From Hyphomicrobiales bacterium (GTDB lineage: Bacteria; Pseudomonadota; Alphaproteobacteria; Rhizobiales; Rhizobiaceae), in NCBI GenBank assembly GCA_900469345.1, contig UBWZ01000002.1:286849-350848 (forward strand): DNA of 64,000 nucleotides, given 5' to 3'. The position numbers and the translations under genes were made by a program. The notes below the pieces were generated by a model. The model had not been told where the DNA came from. It did not search any database and was given only the letters and a program-made list of their open reading frames with translations. Positions 28,224 to 37,925 of the stretch are shown in pieces; the stretch's first letter is position 1, and every line of letters begins with the position of its first letter.

Positions 28224-29002
28224 CGTTGCTCTGCCGGATGCTCAACCTTCGTGTTACCTATCACAGACAAGCATCTGCAGCACTTGATCTTTCCGCCCTT
28301 GACATTACTGCCGGAGAACGCCTCGCTGTCATCGGCGAGAGCGGCTCCGGCAAGACAACGCTGGCGCGGGCGCTGGCGGGCCTGCTGCCGGAAACGGCTA
28401 GGTGCGAGGGTGAAATCCGATGGACGTCGGAAATGCCGCCGCAGCCCGGCCGCGACCTCGGCTTCGTCTTCCAGGACCCGTCGTCCAGCCTCAATCCCGT
28501 CCTTACCGTCGGCGAACAGGTGGCCGAGGGCGCCCGGCAGCATCTGAACCTGTCCTGGTCGCAGGCATTCCGTCATGCCCGCGATCTCGTCGCCAGCGTC
28601 GGCATCCCCGATCCGGATAGTGCCCTCAACGCTTACCCGCACCAGTTTTCGGGCGGGCAGCGGCAGCGCATCGCCATTGCGGCGGCGCTCTCCGCCCGTC
28701 CCTCCATCCTCGTGGCGGACGAGATCACCAGTGCCCTCGACATGGTGGTGCAGGCCCAGCTCGTCGCACTGCTTGACGAGCTGGTGCGGCAGGCCGCCAT
28801 GACCCTGATTTTCGTCACCCACGACATTGCGCTCGCTTCGGGTCTGGCCGACCGGCTTGTCATCTTGAAGGACGGGCGGCTGGTGGAGTGCGGGGCGACG
28901 GCACAGGTTCTGGAACGGCCGCAAAGCGACTACACACGCGCCCTGATCGCCAGCCACCGGACGCTCTCAAGTCGCTCTCTTCTGCCGGGGAGTGCTGAAT
29001 GA
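28220..29002 (+). CDS. Peptide-type ABC transporter ATP-binding protein (DppD family)
   Basis: A 260-residue ATPase with Walker A GESGSGKTT, Q-loop FVFQDPSSSLNP, signature FSGGQRQRIAIAAAL, Walker B ILVADEITSALD and H-loop FVTHD. It is somewhat shorter than E. coli DppD (about 327) and lacks much of the C-terminal oligopeptide-transporter extension. The ATG at 28220 overlaps the preceding stop by 4 bp; a longer open frame upstream is a shadow of the permease gene. Confidence 0.94.
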   Translation: MTLLCRMLNLRVTYHRQASAALDLSALDITAGERLAVIGESGSGKTTLARALAGLLPETARCEGEIRWTSEMPPQPGRDLGFVFQDPSSSLNPVLTVGEQVAEGARQHLNLSWSQAFRHARDLVASVGIPDPDSALNAYPHQFSGGQRQRIAIAAALSARPSILVADEITSALDMVVQAQLVALLDELVRQAAMTLIFVTHDIALASGLADRLVILKDGRLVECGATAQVLERPQSDYTRALIASHRTLSSRSLLPGSAE

Positions 29003-29772
29003 CGCTGCTAGCGGTCTCAAGCCTGACCAAGCGCTATGTCTCCGGCACCCGCCCGGTAACGGCCCTCGACGACGTCTCGCTGACGCTGGACAGAGGCCAG
29101 ACCCTGGGGCTTGCCGGCGTCTCCGGCAGCGGGAAATCCACCCTCGCCCGGATCTTGCTGCGGCTGATGCCAGCCGACGGCGGCATGGTGCGGTTCGAGG
29201 CCGACGACTGGCTGTCGCTGTCCGGGAGGGACCTGCGCCGCCGGCGGGCACGGATGCAAATGGTCTTCCAGGATGTGCTCGGCGCCTTCAATCCGCGCGC
29301 CACGGTCGGCTCCGTTCTGGACGACCCGCTGCGCATCCATTCCCCTCTCAAGGAGCGCGATCGCCGCACCGAGATCGCCGCCCTGCTCGATCGCGTCGGC
29401 CTGCAGGCGGCTCTCGCCACCCGCTCGATCCGCGACGTGTCCGGCGGCCAGCGCCAGCGGGTCGCCATCGCCCGCGCCATTGCCACCCGGCCGTCCCTCA
29501 TCGTGCTCGACGAAGCGGTCTCGGCGCTCGACGTTTCGGTTCGCGAGACGATCCTCAGACTGCTGGTCGAACTGCAGCAGGAGCGCGGCATAGCCTACCT
29601 GTTCATCTCCCATGACCTGGCCGTGCTGCGTGCCGTCTCGCACAGGATTGCGGTGATGGACGCCGGCCGCATCGTCGAGTGCGGCCCGGCCGGAGACGTC
29701 ATCGAGCGGCCGCGATCCGACGCGGCCCGATCACTCGTGGCCGCCGTCCCGCGCCTGGTGATCCGCGGGTGA
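28999..29772 (+). CDS. Peptide-type ABC transporter ATP-binding protein (DppF family)
   Basis: A 257-residue ATPase partner: Walker A GVSGSGKST, Q-loop MVFQDVLGAFNPRATV (the DppF/NikE form), signature VSGGQRQRVAIARAI, Walker B LIVLDEAVSALD and H-loop FISHD. It overlaps the DppD-like gene by 4 bp. The last 42 bp overlap the convergent dioxygenase-hydrolase gene, so the two mRNAs share complementary 3' ends. Confidence 0.94.
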   Translation: MTLLAVSSLTKRYVSGTRPVTALDDVSLTLDRGQTLGLAGVSGSGKSTLARILLRLMPADGGMVRFEADDWLSLSGRDLRRRRARMQMVFQDVLGAFNPRATVGSVLDDPLRIHSPLKERDRRTEIAALLDRVGLQAALATRSIRDVSGGQRQRVAIARAIATRPSLIVLDEAVSALDVSVRETILRLLVELQQERGIAYLFISHDLAVLRAVSHRIAVMDAGRIVECGPAGDVIERPRSDAARSLVAAVPRLVIRG

Positions 29773-31347
29773 AGGACTAGGCAAACCGCCAGCGGTATCA
29801 GCACCGATCAGCCAGTCGCGAACGGCCGCTTCGTCCAGCGCGCCGATGCTGTGATCGGCGTCGAGCACCCTTGCGGTGAGGCTAGCACCAGCGCGCCGCA
29901 ACCGGTCCTCGATCTCTGCGACCAGAGGACCGTAGAAATCGTGCATGCCGCTCAGCGACAGCACGCGGCTCGCTGACAGATCGGCCGGCGGTCGTGCCTC
30001 CAGACAGCTCATCGATCGCAGCAGCACGGCCGCACGGATCAACTCCGGGTAAAGCTGCATAACCGCGCCGATCATGTTGCCGCCGTTGGAATAGCCGACA
30101 AAGGCCGCCCGTGCCGGATCGACGCCATAGGCCTGAAAGGCGTCATCGACAAAGGCAACGAAGGCCTCCGCTTCGCCAAGGATGTCGGCCTGGTCGAATC
30201 GGGTCTGGCTGAAACGCCGGAAGTAGCGTGGATAGCCTTCGTCGACGGACCGGCCACGGACGCCGATCAGCATCGCCTTCGGCGCCACCCTGCGCCCGAA
30301 GGAAAGCATGGTCGTCTCGTTGCCGCCGGTGCCATGCAGCAGGACGAGCGTCGATCCGTCCCATTCGGCAGGTACGTGGATCCGGTGCACGAAGGGCAGG
30401 TTCCGATAGACGATCCGCTCCTCACCCGGCAGCCCGAATTGCGGCAGCATGACGCGCAGGTCGTCGTGGTCTTCTCTGAAATGGGCCGGGATGAACAGCT
30501 CAGTCCCAAGACTTTCGGGTGATTCGTCGATGGCAAAACCCGGTCCGTCGCTGGCAAGCTCGATCAGCGTCCCGCCCGGCTCGCGCACATAAAGCGAGTA
30601 GAAATAGTGCCGGTCATGCATGTTCATCTCGCCCGCCGCCGCGGCTGCGAGCCCGGCATGCACCGCCTCGACGGACGCACGGTCCGGAGCGCGCAATGCA
30701 ATGTGGTCGATCGCACCGGTGCCGGGCGCGGCGGTCCAGAATCCGCCGGCGTCGCGCACGTCCACCACATCCTTCGCATCGGATAAAAGCCGCTGAATGC
30801 TGCCTTCACGCGGACCGGCCTGGAGACCCATGTGCCGGGTCAGAAAACCGACCGTTTCTTCGGGCTTTTCCGACAGGATGGTCGCACCGCGAAGCCTGCG
30901 GATGGCATCCGCCTCGGCGATGCCGCCGTCGCGCCACCAGACGGCAGGCGCAAGATCCTCGACGCCCACGAGCTTGACGATAATGCCGTCGGGATCGGTA
31001 AGCCGCAGCACGGGCTCCCCGAATTCCAGCGAAGGTCCGCTCATTTTCACGTTGCATTGGAGCGCGCGGGTCAGCCAGAAGCCGATTGCCGTCGGCGCCA
31101 CGGCAAAGCTGATCTCGCTCGCGGCCCCGTGCCCGACGCGTCCGTGCGACCCGTCCTCCCAGGCGAGGAAGGTGACAAGCGACCCGGGCGAAGCGGCGCC
31201 GTCGCCGTAGAACAGATGCAACTGCCGTGCGTCTTCGAACCCGGCCGTGCGTTTGACGAGCCGCAGCCCCAGAAAGCCGACGTAGAAATCGACATTCGCC
31301 TGGATCTTGGTCGTGATGGCGGTGATGTGGTGAAGACCGGAGGTCAT
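29731..31347 (-). CDS. Fusion protein: VOC ring-cleaving dioxygenase (MhqO-like) + alpha/beta hydrolase (MhqD-like)
   Basis: A 538-residue two-part enzyme. Residues 1-315 form two VOC (glyoxalase-fold) modules like LinE/MhqO hydroquinone-type dioxygenases: MTSGLHHITAITTKIQANVD, GAIDHIALRAPD and REPGGTLIELASDGPGF carry the expected His, His and Glu iron ligands. Residues about 320-520 are a carboxylesterase/phospholipase-type hydrolase: VLLHGTGGNETTML (oxyanion region), nucleophile GYSNGG, acid SGMHDFYGP and base DADHSIG. In Bacillus subtilis, mhqO and mhqD are neighbouring genes induced by quinones. A role in quinone or aromatic detoxification is inferred. Convergent overlap with the DppF-like gene. 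Confidence 0.88.
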   Translation of the reverse strand: MTSGLHHITAITTKIQANVDFYVGFLGLRLVKRTAGFEDARQLHLFYGDGAASPGSLVTFLAWEDGSHGRVGHGAASEISFAVAPTAIGFWLTRALQCNVKMSGPSLEFGEPVLRLTDPDGIIVKLVGVEDLAPAVWWRDGGIAEADAIRRLRGATILSEKPEETVGFLTRHMGLQAGPREGSIQRLLSDAKDVVDVRDAGGFWTAAPGTGAIDHIALRAPDRASVEAVHAGLAAAAAGEMNMHDRHYFYSLYVREPGGTLIELASDGPGFAIDESPESLGTELFIPAHFREDHDDLRVMLPQFGLPGEERIVYRNLPFVHRIHVPAEWDGSTLVLLHGTGGNETTMLSFGRRVAPKAMLIGVRGRSVDEGYPRYFRRFSQTRFDQADILGEAEAFVAFVDDAFQAYGVDPARAAFVGYSNGGNMIGAVMQLYPELIRAAVLLRSMSCLEARPPADLSASRVLSLSGMHDFYGPLVAEIEDRLRRAGASLTARVLDADHSIGALDEAAVRDWLIGADTAGGLPSPSPADHQARDGGHE

Positions 31348-31533
31348 GGCGCTCGTCTCTCAAGAAGTATGCCGCGCATATGGGGGCAATCGATGGCCGA
31401 AGAAAAGCCCCTGCCGATTGACGTCGCCACGCGTCACAGATTTGGCATCGATCAATTATTCTGACGTCTGCATCATCAAACTTCACTAGACGCGTCAGGA
31501 GGCCTGATCTCAGAATGGCCGTCTTTCCGGCTT

Positions 31534-31547
31534 TGTCTGGCCAGACA
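31534..31547. promoter_or_regulatory. Perfect 14-bp palindrome upstream of the ABC exporter genes
   Basis: TGTCTGGCCAGACA is a perfect palindrome ending 23 bp before the exporter start codon at 31571, within the 223-bp region divergent from the dioxygenase-hydrolase gene. A repressor dimer bound here would block initiation. No regulator gene is adjacent. Confidence 0.5.
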
Positions 31548-31570
31548 TCTGATTCTATTGGAACGATATC

Positions 31571-33424
31571 GTGAGCAGTGACGCAACCATGCGCGCGGCC
31601 CGGCCTTCGGCTTCCCTGGCTCTCGTCAAGGCAGCCGGCTGGGGCAAGGGCTTTTCCATCCTCACCCGTATCACCGTCATGGCCTTTCGCCATCCCTGGC
31701 AGGCAAGCCTGGCGATTGGTGCGACGCTGGTCGCCTCCGCCTTCCAGCTGGCGATCCCGCGCCTGCTCGGCCAGGCGGTGGACAGCACGCAAGGGGTGCT
31801 GAGCGGCGGCTCAGAAGGTCAGGCGGCCCAGGACGCCCTGCTGACGACGGCTTTGCTTCTGCTCGGAGCCAGCGTCATGCGCGGCCTCTTCACCCTGGTC
31901 CAAAACTATTTCAGCGAGGCTGTCGGCCATCATCTCGGCTACCGGCTGCGGCTTGCCTGCTACGAGAAGATCCAGCGCCTCTCCTTCAGCTTCCACGACA
32001 GCATGCATTCGGGCGACCTGATCACGGTTGGGCTCCTCGATCTCGAAGGCGTGCGCATGTATTTTTCCACGGCCTTGGTGCGCATGGTGCTGTTGACGGT
32101 GCTGATCGGCATGGGCGCCTACCTGCTTCTGTCCACCGACCTGCTGCTTGGCCTGCTCGCCCTCAGTTTCGTTCCCTTCGTTGGCTGGCGCTCCTCGGTC
32201 ACCCAGCTGCGCCTACGCGCCACCTGGCTCGAATTGCAGGAGCGGCTGTCTGTGCTTACTCGCGTCATGGAGGAAAACCTCGGCGGTATCCGCGTCGTGC
32301 GCGCCTTCGCCGCTCAGGAGCACGAACTCGCGAAGTTCGAGACGGCGTCGCAAAGCGCCGTCGAGCTCGCCCACCAGCGGGTCGGCATCCGCGTCGCCAA
32401 CACCAGCGCCATGACTTTCTCCTTCTTCGTCGCCATGGGACTGGTGCTCTGGGTCGGCGGCACCAAGGTCATGTCCGGGGAAATGACCGTCGGCACGCTG
32501 ACCTCCTTCCTGACTTTCATGACCATCCTGCAGATGCCCGTGCGCCAGCTCGGCCTGATGGTGAACGCCTTTGCCCGCGCCTCCACCTGCGGTGCCCGCC
32601 TGTTCGAACTGCTCGATCTCGACATCGCCATCAAGGACGACGCCGCGGCACCGGAGCTCAAGGTGACGGAAGGCACGCTCCGCTTCGAAAACGTCCGCTT
32701 CGCCTATCCGGCAGCCGACCGGGAGGATGTGCTGGTCGATCTCACCTTCGAGGCGCGACGCGGCGAGACAATCGGCATTGTCGGCCCTCCGGGCAGCGGC
32801 AAATCGACCCTCGCCCATCTGATCCCGCGGTTCTACGACGTGACTGGCGGCCGCATCACCCTCGACGGACAGGATATCCGAAAGGTCAGGCTGCAGTCGC
32901 TGCGCCGCTCGGTCGCGGTCGTCCAGCAGGACAGCTTCCTGTTCACGACCACCATCGAGAACAATATCGCTTACGGCGACCCCTGGGCCAAGGAAGCGCA
33001 TATCGAGCGGGCCAGCGAAAGCGCGCAACTGCACAACTACGTGCTGGGTCTCCCCTCCGGCTACGACACGGTCGTCGGCGAACGTGGCGTGTCGCTGTCC
33101 GGCGGCCAGCGGCAGCGGCTGTCGATCGCCCGCGCCCTGATGCTGCGCCCGGCCGTCATGGTCTTCGACGATTCGACCGCCGCCATCGACGCGGGCACCG
33201 AGCAGAGGATCCGCAGCGCCATGCGCCGCTACGCGGCAGACCGCATCACGATCGTCGTTGCCCACCGGTTGAGTTCGCTCATGAATGCCGACCGCATCCT
33301 CTTCCTGGAAGCCGGCCGCATCGTCGAAAGCGGCACCCACGCCGAGCTGCTGGCGCTGGGCGGCCGCTACAAGGCGCTCTACGACCTGCAGGTTCGCCCC
33401 GGCGACGAAGCCCTGAGCGCGTGA
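31571..33424 (+). CDS. ABC exporter half-transporter, subunit 1 (degenerate catalytic Glu)
   Basis: A 617-residue half-transporter with a six-helix type I exporter membrane domain (residues 40-340) and a C-terminal ATPase. Walker A is GPPGSGKST and the signature is canonical (SLSGGQRQRLSIA), but Walker B reads VMVFDDSTAAID: the catalytic glutamate is replaced by Asp. H-loop VVAHRLSS is present. With the next gene it forms a heterodimer of the TM287/288 or BmrCD kind, exporting lipids or drugs. GTG 31571 has GGAACG upstream; an ATG six codons later (31589) is the alternative start. Confidence 0.92.
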   Translation: MSSDATMRAARPSASLALVKAAGWGKGFSILTRITVMAFRHPWQASLAIGATLVASAFQLAIPRLLGQAVDSTQGVLSGGSEGQAAQDALLTTALLLLGASVMRGLFTLVQNYFSEAVGHHLGYRLRLACYEKIQRLSFSFHDSMHSGDLITVGLLDLEGVRMYFSTALVRMVLLTVLIGMGAYLLLSTDLLLGLLALSFVPFVGWRSSVTQLRLRATWLELQERLSVLTRVMEENLGGIRVVRAFAAQEHELAKFETASQSAVELAHQRVGIRVANTSAMTFSFFVAMGLVLWVGGTKVMSGEMTVGTLTSFLTFMTILQMPVRQLGLMVNAFARASTCGARLFELLDLDIAIKDDAAAPELKVTEGTLRFENVRFAYPAADREDVLVDLTFEARRGETIGIVGPPGSGKSTLAHLIPRFYDVTGGRITLDGQDIRKVRLQSLRRSVAVVQQDSFLFTTTIENNIAYGDPWAKEAHIERASESAQLHNYVLGLPSGYDTVVGERGVSLSGGQRQRLSIARALMLRPAVMVFDDSTAAIDAGTEQRIRSAMRRYAADRITIVVAHRLSSLMNADRILFLEAGRIVESGTHAELLALGGRYKALYDLQVRPGDEALSA

Positions 33425-33431
33425 GGATCCG

Positions 33432-35327
33432 ATGACGGAACAACTCGAGACCACAAGGGACGACAGCCGCGACGAGGAGCGGCGCCCGCCGCGTGCCGTG
33501 GTCGGTTCGCACCGGATCGAGGAGGAGATCTTCGGCAAGGTCTTCGACACGAACATCATCCGGCGCATCTGGGCCTTCGTCGAACCCTACCGGCGCAAGA
33601 TCTACGGCGCGGTCGCTGCCGTCCTTGCCTTTACCGCCATGCAGTTGGCGATCCCGCTGATCATCCGCTACGCGATCGACCACGGCATGAAGCCCGGCAC
33701 CGGCGGGCACGCCCTGCCCTACATCATGGCTGCCTTCCTGGTTGCCATCCTCGTCAACTTCGCGGCGAGCTACCTCCAGGAAACCCTGGTCGGCAGCGTG
33801 GCGGAAGACGTTCTCTTCGATATCCGCCGGGCGATGTTTGCCCACCTGCAACGGGTTTCTTTGTCCTGGATGGACAAGACCGAAGTCGGACGGCTGATGT
33901 CGCGCCTGCAAGGTGACGTCAATTCGATGCAGGAATTCCTCGAGACCTCGGTGCTCTCGGTTGGCGATATCACGCTGCTGTTCGGCATCATCGTCGTCAT
34001 GCTGACCCTCGACTTTAAGCTCGGGCTGCTGACCTTGTCAGCGCTTCCCGTGCTGTTCGTGGTCCGGCTGTTCTGGCTGCCGCGCGCCCGCAAGTCCTTC
34101 ATGGCGGCGCACGAGACCAACTCGATCGCTAACGGCGCGCTGGCGGAAGCCATCCACGGGGTGCGCGCCGTCCAGGGCATGGAGCGGCAGTCGGTCAACT
34201 TCACGCTTTTCGACGACAAGGTGCGGGCCAACCTGAAGACCCATCTCACCGCCGCCAGGTATGCGCAGGTGATGGTGCCGATCGTCGATTCGCTGACCGG
34301 GCTTGCCATGGCGCTGGTCATCGTCGTCGGCGGCGCCAGGGTTCTGAACCAGGCCCTCGACGTCGGCGTCATGGTCGCCTTCCTCTTCTACATCCAGCGC
34401 TTCTTCGACCCGATCCGTTCGCTCACGCTGCAATATTCCGTCATGCAGCGCGCCATGGCGTCCGGTCAGCGCCTGACGGAAGTACTGGACGTTCCGGTCG
34501 ACATCAGCGATGCGCCGGACGCAAAGACCCTGTCGGCGGACATGGATGGTTCGGTCGAGTTCCGCGACGTCGTGTTCGGCTACAATCCCAGACACCCGGT
34601 CCTCAAGCAGGTGAGCTTCAGGGTCAATCCGGGCGAAACCGTCGCGCTCGTCGGACCGACGGGCTCCGGCAAGTCGAGCTGCATGTCGCTGATCCACCGC
34701 TTCTACGATGTCCAGCAGGGATCGGTCCTGGTCGGCGGCCACGACGTGCGCGACCTCACCCAGGATTCGCTCGGGCGGCAGATCGCCATGGTGCTGCAGG
34801 AGCCCTTCCTGTTCACCGGCACCGTTCTAGACAACATCCGCTACCACAAGACCGACGCCACCCGCGACGACGTGATGCGTGCCGCCCAGGCGGTCGGCGC
34901 CCACGATTTCATCATGCGCATGCCGGACGGCTATGACAGCGTTCTCGGGCAGCGCGGCGGCAACCTGTCGCTCGGCCAGCGGCAGCTGATCAGTTTTGCC
35001 AGAGCGCTGGTCGCCGATGCAAAGATCCTGGTTCTCGACGAGGCGACCGCCAATATCGACAGCTATACCGAAATGCTGATCCAGAAGGCGCTGGTCAAAC
35101 TTCTGGAAGGCCGCACCGGCCTCGTCATCGCCCACCGGCTCGCGACCATTCGCGAGGCCGACCGGATCATCGTCCTGCAGAACGGCGAACTGGTCGAAAG
35201 CGGCAACCACCAGGAGCTAATGAAGAACGAGAAGCTTTATGCGAAGCTCTATGACCTCAACTACTCGTCCTTCGACGACATTCCGGAGGATGTCATCGAC
35301 GACGCCATGACGCGACCGGCCACCTGA
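33432..35327 (+). CDS. ABC exporter half-transporter, subunit 2 (degenerate signature motif)
   Basis: A 631-residue half-transporter, seven bases after subunit 1 and preceded by GAGGATCCG. Membrane domain about residues 55-350, then the ATPase with Walker A GPTGSGKSS, canonical Walker B ILVLDEATANID and H-loop VIAHRLAT, but signature LSLGQRQLIS instead of LSGGQ. Since each ATP site combines Walker A/B of one subunit with the signature of the other, its own Glu works with subunit 1's intact LSGGQ (active site), while subunit 1's Asp faces this LSLGQ (degenerate site). The cargo is unknown. Confidence 0.93.
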   Translation: MTEQLETTRDDSRDEERRPPRAVVGSHRIEEEIFGKVFDTNIIRRIWAFVEPYRRKIYGAVAAVLAFTAMQLAIPLIIRYAIDHGMKPGTGGHALPYIMAAFLVAILVNFAASYLQETLVGSVAEDVLFDIRRAMFAHLQRVSLSWMDKTEVGRLMSRLQGDVNSMQEFLETSVLSVGDITLLFGIIVVMLTLDFKLGLLTLSALPVLFVVRLFWLPRARKSFMAAHETNSIANGALAEAIHGVRAVQGMERQSVNFTLFDDKVRANLKTHLTAARYAQVMVPIVDSLTGLAMALVIVVGGARVLNQALDVGVMVAFLFYIQRFFDPIRSLTLQYSVMQRAMASGQRLTEVLDVPVDISDAPDAKTLSADMDGSVEFRDVVFGYNPRHPVLKQVSFRVNPGETVALVGPTGSGKSSCMSLIHRFYDVQQGSVLVGGHDVRDLTQDSLGRQIAMVLQEPFLFTGTVLDNIRYHKTDATRDDVMRAAQAVGAHDFIMRMPDGYDSVLGQRGGNLSLGQRQLISFARALVADAKILVLDEATANIDSYTEMLIQKALVKLLEGRTGLVIAHRLATIREADRIIVLQNGELVESGNHQELMKNEKLYAKLYDLNYSSFDDIPEDVIDDAMTRPAT

Positions 35328-35390
35328 CCAAGCGTGTTGCTACCTGCGTTGTCACCGTGCCTGTCGGTGTACCTGGCAAGCCCGGCGGCC

Positions 35391-35993
35391 TCAGCGCGGG
35401 TTGACGAGGTTGAGGATCAGCTGGTGGACATTGCCGCCCTCGCTGAGCTCGACCCTGTCGAAATCCTGGCTTGCCTTGACCCGGGCCCGCGAGATTTCGC
35501 CAAGCTTGGCGGTCAGCTCGGTGCGGATCCTCGTGCAGTTCGGATCGGCCGGAGCCGACAGCCCGACGCTCACCTTCTCGATCTCGGAGACCATTGCCTT
35601 GATCTGCTCGGCATGAACAGTCTCGTGGCGGCGCACGCCTTCGATGAACACAGCCCACTTCTTCTGCAGTTCCGGCGCCATCGAAGCGACCGGTTTCGGC
35701 AGCACGTAGGTGATCGTCAGGTTCGGTCTGGCGGAGACGAGACTGCACCCCCCGTCCGGCTGCGGCACGTAGTTGCGCGACCAGGTCAGCTTGAAATCCG
35801 TGTGCGCGATCGCCCGCACATGGCTGCCGACCTTGGGGCCGTGTTCTCCGATCGAGGAATAGAGTTCGATGCCGGACGTCCCGGAGATCGGATAGGTCTT
35901 CAGCTGCTCCGCATACCGCCACTGGGCCGACGCCCCGGACGACCAGCCGCATGCGGCGCATAAGAGCAAGGCGATCCTGAGAACTGTGCGCAC
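35391..35993 (-). CDS. Exported DUF922-domain protein, putative zinc protease
   Basis: About 200 residues with an N-terminal signal peptide (LRIALLLCAACGWSSGASA) and the DUF922 motif RRHETVHAEQ, an HExxH-like zinc-binding site. The region YSSIGEHGPKVGSHVRAIAH and LPKPVASMAPELQKKW agree with the family. DUF922 proteins are predicted periplasmic Zn-dependent proteases; no substrate is known. The frame opens at a TTG (36050), but a GTG at 35993 gives a normal short n-region and has GGAAAT upstream, so it is preferred. Convergent with the exporter genes (63-bp gap). Confidence 0.75.
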   Translation of the reverse strand: MRTVLRIALLLCAACGWSSGASAQWRYAEQLKTYPISGTSGIELYSSIGEHGPKVGSHVRAIAHTDFKLTWSRNYVPQPDGGCSLVSARPNLTITYVLPKPVASMAPELQKKWAVFIEGVRRHETVHAEQIKAMVSEIEKVSVGLSAPADPNCTRIRTELTAKLGEISRARVKASQDFDRVELSEGGNVHQLILNLVNPR

Positions 35994-36190
35994 GGCATTT
36001 CCATTTCGTTTCGACGGGAAGATGGTAGGCAGATGCAGGGCCGTATTCAACCACTACCCCGCTGCCGGGTCGGCATGATGTCCGAAACCTGTTGACGAAG
36101 CTGCGCTACGCTTGTCATACATGTTGCAGATCATGCCATCGGCGGGCGGCACACGCGCCGTTTCGGCCTTTAGCGTCAGAGGAGAAAGAC

Positions 36191-36937
36191 ATGAGCGCAG
36201 AGGCAAGGGCGGACGGCGCCAAGGGAGCGGGGACGCTCGTCTTCCAGCTCAGCGAGACGCTGCGCCAGGCGATCGCCGCTGGCCAGTACGCCCCCGGCGC
36301 CCGGCTGCCGAGCGAGGCGCAGCTGACGGAAGCGCACGGCGTCAGCCGCACCGTCGTGCGCGAGGCGATCGCGGCCCTGCGCGCCGACCGCCTGGTGGAA
36401 GCGCGCCAGGGTGCCGGCGTCTTCGTTCTGGAACCGCAGGCCAGCCATCGCCCCCCGATCCTGTCGCTCACCAACATCGATCTTGCCCGCGTCTCTTCGA
36501 CCATCGAGCTCCTGGAGCTCAGAACCGCCGTCGAGGTCGAGGCGGCAGGCCTTGCAGCGCTGCGTCGGTCGCCCGCGCAGGAAGAGATGATCTTTGACCG
36601 CCATTACGCTTTGCGGGCCTGTCTGGATGCCGGACGTCCCAGCAGCGAGGCCGATTTTGCCCTTCACATCGCCATTGCCGAAGCAACCAACAATCCGCGT
36701 TTTCGCGAGTTTCTGACCATGATCGGCAAGAACGTCATCCCCCGCGCCGCGCTGCGGCCGGATGACAGCGAGGGTGACCAGGCCGCCTATATCAAGCTGC
36801 TCGACGAGGAACACAATGCTATCGTCGTGGCGATCTCGGAGGGCGACGAGGATGGCGCCCGCCTGGCCATGCGCCGCCATTTGCGCGGCGCCCAGTTGCG
36901 TTACCGCAACCTACTGCGCGAGTTCCGAAACTCATAA
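36191..36937 (+). CDS. GntR-family (FadR/FCD) transcriptional regulator of the galactarate operon
   Basis: A 248-residue regulator with an N-terminal GntR winged helix (QLSETLRQAIAAGQYAPGAR, LPSEAQLTEAHGVSRTVVRE, RQGAGVFV) and a C-terminal all-helical FCD ligand domain (ELRTAVEVEAAGLAALR, DFALHIAIAEATNNPRF), where His and Asp side chains usually bind a metal and a carboxylated ligand. The ATG at 36191 has AGAGGAGAAAGAC directly upstream. It lies 75 bp before kdgD on the same strand and most likely represses the sugar-acid operon until galactarate or a derivative binds. The operator was not identified. Confidence 0.93.
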   Translation: MSAEARADGAKGAGTLVFQLSETLRQAIAAGQYAPGARLPSEAQLTEAHGVSRTVVREAIAALRADRLVEARQGAGVFVLEPQASHRPPILSLTNIDLARVSSTIELLELRTAVEVEAAGLAALRRSPAQEEMIFDRHYALRACLDAGRPSSEADFALHIAIAEATNNPRFREFLTMIGKNVIPRAALRPDDSEGDQAAYIKLLDEEHNAIVVAISEGDEDGARLAMRRHLRGAQLRYRNLLREFRNS

Positions 36938-37921
<984 letters not shown>

Positions 37922-37925
37922 TCCA

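Noticed and set aside
31393..31464. A 23-codon frame between the fusion enzyme and the exporter (MAEEKPLPIDVATRHRFGID...).
   Set aside because: Only a GGGGGC-like ribosome site supports it; no conservation evidence available.
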